Translations under genes and position numbers: made by a program | Assembly: GCA_963513935.1 (NCBI GenBank) | Contig: OY740768.1 | Span: 33,230,216-33,294,215 of the forward strand | Direction: 5' to 3' | Length of the DNA stretch: 64,000 bases | Origin: Aphrophora alni | Lineage: Eukaryota; Arthropoda; Insecta; Hemiptera; Aphrophoridae | In this document: positions 56,401-64,000 of the stretch, piece after piece | How positions within the stretch are numbered: position 1 is the stretch's first letter | Layout of the letters: every line of letters begins with the position of its first letter | Notes under the pieces: generated by a model | Databases searched by the model: none | Seen by the model: only the letters and a program-made list of their open reading frames with translations | Told to the model about the DNA's origin: nothing

Positions 56401-57205
56401 TATTGTTACTTTTAGAAATTGATTATAAATTAAAAAGCCAGATCGAAAAATAAATCAAGATCAAAAAAGTTACACAATAAATTTAATAATAACTTGACTA
56501 ATGTATATAAAAAGTTTGTAATTTTAGTGAATGTTGAAATAGGTTTTATATGCTGTAATCGCTTTGCTTGCTAAGGAAAGGGGTCTTCTCGTTTTAAATA
56601 TGCGTAACATGACAAATTATATCAAGGATATAATGTCTCGCTTTATATTGACAAATTTGTTGTTTTCGAAGATTTCAGAAGATATCCTCAGAATATTTTT
56701 AAAATTTTTTCTAAAGTTTTATTAATAGCTCCATCTAAATAAAATATCTAAATCACTTTAATTTCTGATTATTCTAAGACGTAAATAATGTATTTAAAAT
56801 GGTTGTGGAAATTCCCCATATTTCAGTTGGGATCGTGTAGAAACACTTGCATTTTGAAGCATGGTGTTTTGTTTCATCTTTTAAAACATCAAATCTATCA
56901 AATGTTTAGACTCTGTATTTTGTTTTTTGAACTAAAAGAGTTGGTACATAAATCATTTAATTACAAATGAGTTTGAAGTCTGTACGCTTTGATGCGAAAG
57001 AATGGAGGACCATTAATATAGATTTTGTACAACAAAGAACGGAAATAAAACATTCAATGTATCCATTATCAACGGTCATCAAAGCAAATTTTTACTGTAG
57101 AGCCTATTTCTGAAATAAAAATTAAACTGCAATGACATGCTTGAATCTATAAAAGTATGTTTTAACGTTTGAAATCTTAAAATATTAAAAACTATGAGTT
57201 ATTAA

Positions 57206-57208
<3 letters not shown>
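53483..57208. other. AT-rich non-coding sequence
   Basis: No supported gene. Around 54950-55050 a short GC-richer stretch with repeated GCAGGTG words (about 55000-55035) stands out but contains no convincing exon. Confidence 0.45.

Positions 57209-57288
<80 letters not shown>
57209..57288. repeat. (TC)n microsatellite
   Basis: About 80 bp of uninterrupted TC repeat, a polypurine/polypyrimidine tract able to form triplex DNA. Confidence 0.98.
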
Positions 57289-57293
<5 letters not shown>

Positions 57294-58745
57294 CTTATTT
57301 TTTATTAATTTTAATGAAATTAATTATTAGTCTTTTATGTAAACTTTATTACACTGTTCCTTATAATATATAACATTATTATTCTATTTTTATTTATAAA
57401 AAAAAATTATTTCTCTACATTTTATATATTAAATGAAGTAGGAAAGTAGGACCAGAGAGTCCTATAATCTGTCTATTAATAATTAAAAAATCGTTCTGTC
57501 TCTGTAAGTTATATAGAAGAAATAAACATGAGGTCCTAGCTTTCATTTAAAAGAAATACATTTCAGTTAGATCTATGCCTCTTCCACTTTATCAAAATAC
57601 ACTGTGTATATAAGTAGAAAGTAGGTATATTTACTCTTTAGTAACATACAAATTATTAACGCCATTATTTATGTTAATATAAAAAGAACTTCTAATTTAA
57701 TCTGATAAAAAATAAGATTACTAGACAAATTCGAAAAATAAACGGTTTTATGTGTAAAAGGTAATTAAAAAACGTATGTTATATATACACGTTGGATTAT
57801 TCTAAAAATATGAGGTATATAAATTTAGTTTAGCAATTAACAAAATTAGAAAATAATTGTATAAAACCTGGTGTAGAATTGTGTTTAATGTAGTATTTAA
57901 GTGGAGTGATTAGAAGTTTATAGGGTTTATTTGCTTTACGCAAAGTTAAAGTACTAAATGTACTCAATCTATCTGATAAAAACTTATTAAGATAATATAA
58001 ATGGGAATTATAACTTCATAGTTACAAAACTTAATAAAATGCAGGGCTATTATCAATATTAGTAGTGCAACATTAATTTCTTATGTGTTAATCGAATTTA
58101 TGGAATATTGTCAAGTTATTCAATACATCAAGTTAAACATTGCTTTCAAATATTACAAAGATTACTTTGGGAGGGGGGAATGACTAAATGAAAACAAACA
58201 TTAAGCACTGTGAATAAATCAATATTAACTAAAAAAAACCCTTAGTTTTTATTAATATTTCCATTCGAAAATATCCTAAGATGTTAGTTTTAGTTTGGAA
58301 TGCTTTTAAAATAAGTTGTCAGTATTTAAAATCAGTTTAAATAGATGATGGACGAGATTATTTCGTAAATCATTTTGGTTAACATAACCTCAATAATAAT
58401 ATGATTTCTTGAGAAGTATAATGAATTAAATTAAAAGCTCTTTGTAAATATGTGTATTTGTTTGTTAGGGTTACGAATGTAAAAAGTGGTTTAAACATTC
58501 CGAATTATCTTTTTATTGATGTTGTGTTAATGTGAATCCTATAAAAAACTGTGTTTTAATGAGCTATTTTCGTAGGATAAATTACGTAAATTACACATTT
58601 TGTTTCTACTTTAAAGTGTTTATATCTGTTCAAAGTACAAATATTTTAAATTGAGTTGCTTAAATTCTGTAAATAAAACTGAGGAGAATCCTTTAAAATG
58701 TATTGAGTTACATTTTGTGTTTTATATGTAAGATGTTATTAAAAG
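57289..58745. other. AT-rich non-coding sequence
   Basis: No recognisable gene, repeat or RNA. Confidence 0.5.
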
Positions 58746-58765
58746 CCGATTTTTATCTGTTCCAG

Positions 58766-58891
58766 GTAAGAAAATAAAACCACAGACTCTGACGACCAAC
58801 GCTTTACAAATATAAACTCTAAGGTAAATTATAAAACATGATTTAAAGTTTCTTTTATCGTTTCCCTATACGGTTACCATTATGCAATAAA
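58766..58891 (+). CDS. Candidate 3'-terminal exon, unknown gene
   Basis: A good acceptor (GATTTTTATCTGTTCCAG) ends at 58765. Assuming two bases complete a split codon, one frame then reads KKIKPQTLTTNALQI and stops at 58813-58815. A canonical AATAAA follows at 58886-58891, about 70 bp after the stop, and the exon is GC-richer than its surroundings. The GTAAG directly after the acceptor is odd, because it could act as a donor itself. The protein is not recognised and the coding part is only about 50 bp, so chance is a real alternative. Confidence 0.18.
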
Positions 58892-61490
58892 TGACCTGCA
58901 TTTATGACTATAACCGCTTTAATATAAAAGACAGCAGGTACAGTAAACCTTTAAATTAAGTTTATTATTAATTATAATCTTTATGGAATACTATTTATGA
59001 AACGTCTTGGAAAACTTGTATTAAAACATTCAGGTCCATAAACTGTTTAAAATAAAAATTGTCTTAGAATAGTACCATTTACATTTCATAGGGAGAAAGA
59101 CTCAATTATTCGTAAATTCAAACATTTCTAAACCAAAAACAAAAATAACAACGTATTTATTTTTAGTTGTTAATGTTTTTTTAACATTTCGATATGACTT
59201 TAACATTAAATGATCTTTTTAAGGTAAAATGTTTTCAGTTATAAATATTTATTAAATATAACAGATTTTTAAATACAATTTGTTTCTGGACATTTTAAAT
59301 GCGGTTAAACACAAATTTTGTACTAATTGAAATATTACATTTCATTTTTATAATCAAATTCAATGCTATGATTTGTAACTTACACCTCCCCTTACAAACA
59401 AAAAAGATAAGTTAAAGTGAATAAAGGAAATATTTTTTCAAAAATTCAATTCCTTTGTAAACAAAATCATCAGGAATTATTTATGAAAGCTGTGAATTCA
59501 TTTTTAACATCCAAATCTCAACAATTTGTAAATCTCTCTACTTCTTTTCACAAATTTCTATGTAACCCCTTCAACTGTTTGTTACACTTGTTGCTATACA
59601 AAGCTGTACAGCAAATAGTGTACTCGGAACATTCAGGCAGCATAAATCTTTATTACTCCTCCACTGAATAAACATATTTTGTATGTCAGTACAGTACATT
59701 AAATATCACTTACAATTATTTAATAAAGTTTTTAATTTTAATTATTAGTTTATTTATCCAAATATTATCTTCTTTGTTCCATAAATTTATTAGGTAACAA
59801 TGTAAACTAAACATGCCAATACGTTTAGCCAATTTTGATCAAATTTGGAATGTGAAGATGTTTTAGCCACAACTCAAGAGATTTTATTTTTAGGGGTAAC
59901 ATACTTTTGCTAAATCGTAGCACCCAAACACAGCGTATTGGTACCCATCATTACAAAATTGCTTGTTGCTAAATTATGTGTAAATAAAAAATAATAATCT
60001 ACTATAGAGCTGTTAAAAAAGACATAAATTCTCAAAATCGCCTCTACTCTAACTGGAGTAACAGCTTGTAGATAGAAAAAAAAGCTTCATTAAAAATTCG
60101 AGTGCAGTTAAATAAGATTTACGCAAGAATGAGTTTATGGCACAAGCAAAGCAAGCTTAAACTCTGTTTATATACATATATATGCTTTAAAATATAATAA
60201 TAAAATAAACTAACTACAAGTTGATAGGAAGAGACGTAAGGAAGCTCAGTAATAAATTAAATTCATATTTACTTGTCATAAATAATTTATTGTTCCCCTC
60301 CTTTTAACGAATATTATTTTTGGTTAGTTTTGGAATGACGTATAATAAAGTAAGTAGCCTACTATTTTTTGCGTTGTTTTAAACATTTATTTTTCTTACT
60401 TTTCTATTACAAAAATCTTTTTTTTAACGCTGGTGGCAAAACTCATGAAAACATTATATTGCGAAAACCATTTTATGTAAATTACGGTTCTCCATTATTT
60501 AAAACAGACACTAATAATTAAAGTTTAACAGTGTAGGAAATTTTTAAATTACAATCATAAATTTGATAACCTACGAAAGTAACCATTTAAAATGGAACTG
60601 ACTTTCTAGGTCTCAAAAAATTAGACACAGATATATCTATCAATAAAATAGTTTAGGAAACAATCCCCCAGGTGTATATTGGAACTGTATACAAAATCGT
60701 GTATAATATATGCAATACCATTCGTTTTATGTTATTTATTTGTTGTCCTTGACATGAAACCCAATACTGTATCATAGTTTTTTAATTTTATTCTGCCGCC
60801 ATATTGTCAATAAATTATGCAAATTTTCATTCTTCATGTTGTTATCCACTGAATCTATATAACTTTTTTTGTTTGTCGTGCTTTGTTTCGACACGCTAGG
60901 TGGCGTGAATGCGTGCACATGTGCGTGTCAACTCTTATTATTCCCCCCGACTAATGGCGACCATACGCCTTGCCATTACAGTTAGAAATGTAGCGAAATG
61001 ACGTTTTAATATTTAGATAGACCTGATAAATAATAGTAATAATGTAAGTTAAATGGAATAACAATTTTGATTGCATATTGATACATTATTTTTAACGTCT
61101 ACGTTATTTAATAGGTAGGAATAATCAATATTAGAGTGATTGAAGTCTGTCATTCCATTTTATAGTTAATAATATTTATTTGCATTAGAGCTACACCTCT
61201 TTGATAAATACGACTTATATTGTCATAAACAATACTAAATACACAGACAACTTCACCTTTTCTGTGCACTGTACACTCATGTAAACATTATTTTTATTGT
61301 TTTCTTATATCTCAAGAAATGATTAATTTTCAAATTTAACCATTACCCCGAGCATTTTATGTGTGGTGTAAGTTTTGTTTTATAGATAATAACTAGTACA
61401 ATGATGTTATGTAAACAATTGTATGATATGATAAATTAATATTTTTTAATTATTTTAATTCTCTAAAGTATGTAAAAGGTCAAAAAATGT
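58892..61490. other. AT-rich non-coding sequence
   Basis: No supported gene. An 84-codon frame at 59417-59671 lacks any domain. A GC-richer stretch with TGCGTGCACATGTGCGTG (about 60910-60928) is locally palindromic around GTGCACATGTGC. Confidence 0.45.
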
Positions 61491-61494
61491 ATGT

Positions 61495-62105
61495 TGGGTG
61501 TTTGCGGATATATCAACATTGAGGTCCCCCGGGTTCAAAAAATGGTTTTGTAAATATGTCTGTCCATCTGTTGCATACAGGATAAACTCAAGGACCAATT
61601 TCAATAAAATTTTGTATGTGGCATATTTTCGCTATATCTCGGAACGTAGTTTTATTTTTTGCGATATTATTACATTATAAGACAAAATACATAACATTAG
61701 GTTTTTCTCTACATCGGCTATTGCGGTGTTAATAAAATTTTGTTTAAGTATACCAATCGTAAACTATATAATCGGGCATAGACCTGTTATAGACGCAATT
61801 TTTTCTAAATCTGCTATACGGTTTCCGTCAAATTTGCAAAAATGTGAAGATTATTGACTGGAATTCATGGAAAAGTAACAAAACATTTCAGTTCAGGAAT
61901 AATAAGGGGAAAAAAAAAAAAAAAAAAAAAACATTGACAGCCATTCCTAATGGTTCAATTTTAATCAGATAAGACTTAAGGTGAAGACGCGTTTATGTAA
62001 CAAGTGAAGTTGGTGTAGTCGCTATTTCAAATACAGCGTCCTATGGTTCATTTTCACTTTTTGACTGACAACTACCAAACTAACATTTTTGATGATGAAT
62101 AGTTG
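61495..62105 (+). repeat. Dispersed repeat family B, copy 3
   Basis: TTTCAATAAAATTTTGTATG (about 61599), GCTATATCTCGGAACG (about 61631), a poly-A run (61910-61932) and TTTTTGACTGACAACTACCAAAC (about 62056) occur in the same order as in the copies at 9 and 37 kb. The 60-codon frame at 61498-61680 lies inside the repeat. Confidence 0.7.
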
Positions 62106-62853
62106 TATACAATTCAGTAGTATTTTTTAGCTGACTGATGTTCAAATATCGTCCATGTAAATAACTGGTCTTTTTGGGAAATTTGAATTTTCAAAAAGCA
62201 CTTTTATATTTTTACTTGTATGTTTTCCAATATAAAACTAAATTTCTTAAAACTTAAAATGTTTCTTATCTTACAACACCTTACGTAGAGTTATGGAGAG
62301 GTAGTTCTGCTTCCGATAAATGGAATTAATTTACCATTCACCCTATTCACATAAATCAAAGATTATGTATGTTATTTTTAGTTTGTCTTTCTTCGGTGTG
62401 GTGTGTTAAATTTTGAAAGCCTACCTGATTTACATACTTTTTCCTCTTTTTTAAATATGTTTTACGCATGGTCAAAGCATAGCCAACATCCTGAAACATA
62501 AATTCCCCTGAAAACTAATCTAGAGATATCTCTCGTTGTACTCTTGCGGGTCCCTTCCACAGCGGCGTTCAAACTAAAAACACAAAACTTTGTAATTTTA
62601 TTGTGAAATGATTTTAATTTTAAAATCAATTCTAAATAACGTTTCAATAATGAATGAACTTTGTTGTTGCTCATTTGTATGTTGGCGCTCAAATGTCAAA
62701 TATTTACTGGAGAATATAAAATTGGATTACTTCGAATTGTCAAAATTTGGGAAAATACTCACGGTATTCACTTCTAATTAGCTTTTTAATTATATACTGT
62801 TACCGTTACTGAAAAAAAAACATATTTTGTCGCTGAATATTTTGAGAAATTGC

Positions 62854-63053
62854 NNNNNNNNNNNNNNNNNNNNNNNNNNNNNNNNNNNNNNNNNNNNNNN
62901 NNNNNNNNNNNNNNNNNNNNNNNNNNNNNNNNNNNNNNNNNNNNNNNNNNNNNNNNNNNNNNNNNNNNNNNNNNNNNNNNNNNNNNNNNNNNNNNNNNNN
63001 NNNNNNNNNNNNNNNNNNNNNNNNNNNNNNNNNNNNNNNNNNNNNNNNNNNNN
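62854..63053. other. Assembly gap, 200 N
   Basis: Exactly 200 undetermined bases. The round size suggests a placeholder, so the real distance and sequence are unknown. Confidence 1.
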
Positions 63054-63223
63054 TCATAATGTAATGATGCTTTTGTTTGTTTTCATTTAATTAATTAATA
63101 GTGAAATTTTATTTATAATGCTTATACATAAAAACTATTGCCGGTAATTTATTATTTCGTTAAATTTAATGCTTAGGATATTATACAGTTTTATAGTACA
63201 GTTAATTTTAAAGTTATGATATC

Positions 63224-63526
63224 TTATAAATTATAGTGTTTAAAACAGGTTGATTTGGTGAATGCGGGGCAGTGTTTATTCTTCTTCTTCTGTAGAATCA
63301 TGGCCTCCTTTAACTTCAACTGCCAATCATTCTTGTTTTGTGCTGCTGCTTTCCTGTTTTTCTTGAGTACTATGGAAAACGGTTTGGCTCCGAAAACACC
63401 ATCCTCCGATTCAACATCCTCCGGAGGGGAAAACACCACCCTCCGATTCAACATTGGTTTGCAAATTTTTTTTTCGGTAAATAACTGTCTCCCCAACAAT
63501 ATTTTTGAGATTCGGATAGTAAGCAT
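63224..63526 (-). CDS. Candidate coding segment, unknown (possible last exon)
   Basis: An ATG-initiated minus-strand frame of 100 codons in locally GC-richer sequence. Its middle is acidic (PPEDVESEDG, residues about 35-44) and its end is rich in lysine and glutamine, a charged composition unlike other frames here. No domain is recognised. Against coding function, a 26-bp block at 63392-63417 is duplicated at 63429-63454 with a 37-bp offset, which is not a multiple of three, so the two copies are read in different frames (RRVVF and EDGVF). An overlapping plus-strand frame is also open. It may be a lineage-specific exon, an element remnant or chance. Confidence 0.25.
   Translation of the reverse strand: MLTIRISKILLGRQLFTEKKICKPMLNRRVVFSPPEDVESEDGVFGAKPFSIVLKKNRKAAAQNKNDWQLKLKEAMILQKKKNKHCPAFTKSTCFKHYNL
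63392..63454. repeat. 37-bp-period direct duplication
   Basis: GAAAACACCATCCTCCGATT followed by CAACAT recurs 37 bp later with one change (T to C). An 11-bp CCTCCGGAGGG palindromic spacer separates the copies. Confidence 0.9.
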
Positions 63527-64000
63527 CCTTGCTACTTGACCAGTCCATCTTAAATGGCAACTTTAATATTTCTGACAATCTACATCTCTATAGAGGTCAG
63601 AAAATTCTACATTTGATCGTCGTATCTATACATTATCCTCACATACTGCATTAAAACATTTTCTCGGCATCCTACGCTCAAATATGAACAAACTTTCTCT
63701 TCTGAACAATGTTCAGCATTCTAATGCATATTTCAAAAAGACAGTTCACATAATAACATTAAATTAATTCCAATCTAAAAGTCTCTTAGCATGTATATTA
63801 AGATTTAGTTTATTATTATTTTTTTTAATTTTCTGGAAGCACTTAATTTAGCAAATAAAGTGAGACCTCGTTTATTTAGTCTATTATTTACGTAACAACT
63901 ACACCAATTTGTTTTATGTGATTTCTTATCAATCTTAACATAACTTTCATTTAACTTCCATATATGTATCAATATGATATAGGGTAAAAATAAATAGTAG
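63527..64000. other. AT-rich non-coding sequence
   Basis: Nothing recognisable up to the end of the window. Confidence 0.5.

Noticed and set aside
62806..63090. Frames spanning the run of N
   Set aside because: They are artefacts of the 200-base assembly gap.

Overview
This window looks like about 64 kb of non-coding nuclear DNA from an arthropod, most likely an insect. It is very AT-rich and has long (TA)n, (CA)n and (TC)n microsatellites and a 200-base assembly gap. Stretches of GGTTAGGTTAGG, the motif of the arthropod TTAGG telomere repeat, lie scattered inside diverged tandem arrays. I see no operon-like layout, no rRNA or convincing tRNA, no CRISPR array and no long host gene. Most open frames are under 100 codons, sit in AT-rich or microsatellite sequence and show no recognisable domain. 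The window is probably intergenic or lies inside very large introns.

The best supported gene is a broken transposase on the minus strand (40432-42754). It lies in a 3.3-kb DNA transposon (39934-43220) with 35-bp terminal inverted repeats (33/35 identical) and a short TA-rich target duplication. The protein has a zinc-knuckle-like CxxC and a core with FDMQQ, SDCCGGQNKN and SGHSHLDCDTDH blocks, which resembles the insect/cnidarian DUF7869 family and reads like an RNase-H-type DDE/D nuclease. This copy has two in-frame stops, a one-base insertion in an A7 run and an internal 216-bp (72-codon) duplication. It sits inside a 31-bp minisatellite that continues on both sides, and a second fold-back element lies about 38 bp from its right end.

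The rest is dominated by repeats. There is a ~385-bp tandem array at 1.25-3.43 kb and a ~60-68-bp array at 33.2-33.6 kb, both containing TTAGGTTAGG. A ~380-bp array lies at 14.6-15.5 kb. A hairpin MITE-like family has four copies (11.4, 19.2, 27.6, 53.3 kb). A separate 490-bp fold-back lies at 11.7-12.2 kb. Two further dispersed families have several copies each, referred to here as family B (ACTGACAACTACC motif) and family C (GTTGGTCAAGAGAGAC motif). A GC-rich island at 20.55-21.2 kb contains two diverged ~210-230-bp repeats.

Possible host signals are weak: a 57-nt candidate micro-exon on the minus strand (18034-18090), a candidate 3'-terminal exon on the plus strand (58766-58891), a cluster of GATA motifs (13.41-13.51 kb), a CCAAT/CRE pair (31.28-31.31 kb) and a few locally GC-richer segments. 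Stretches not listed separately hold only AT-rich sequence in which I recognise nothing.
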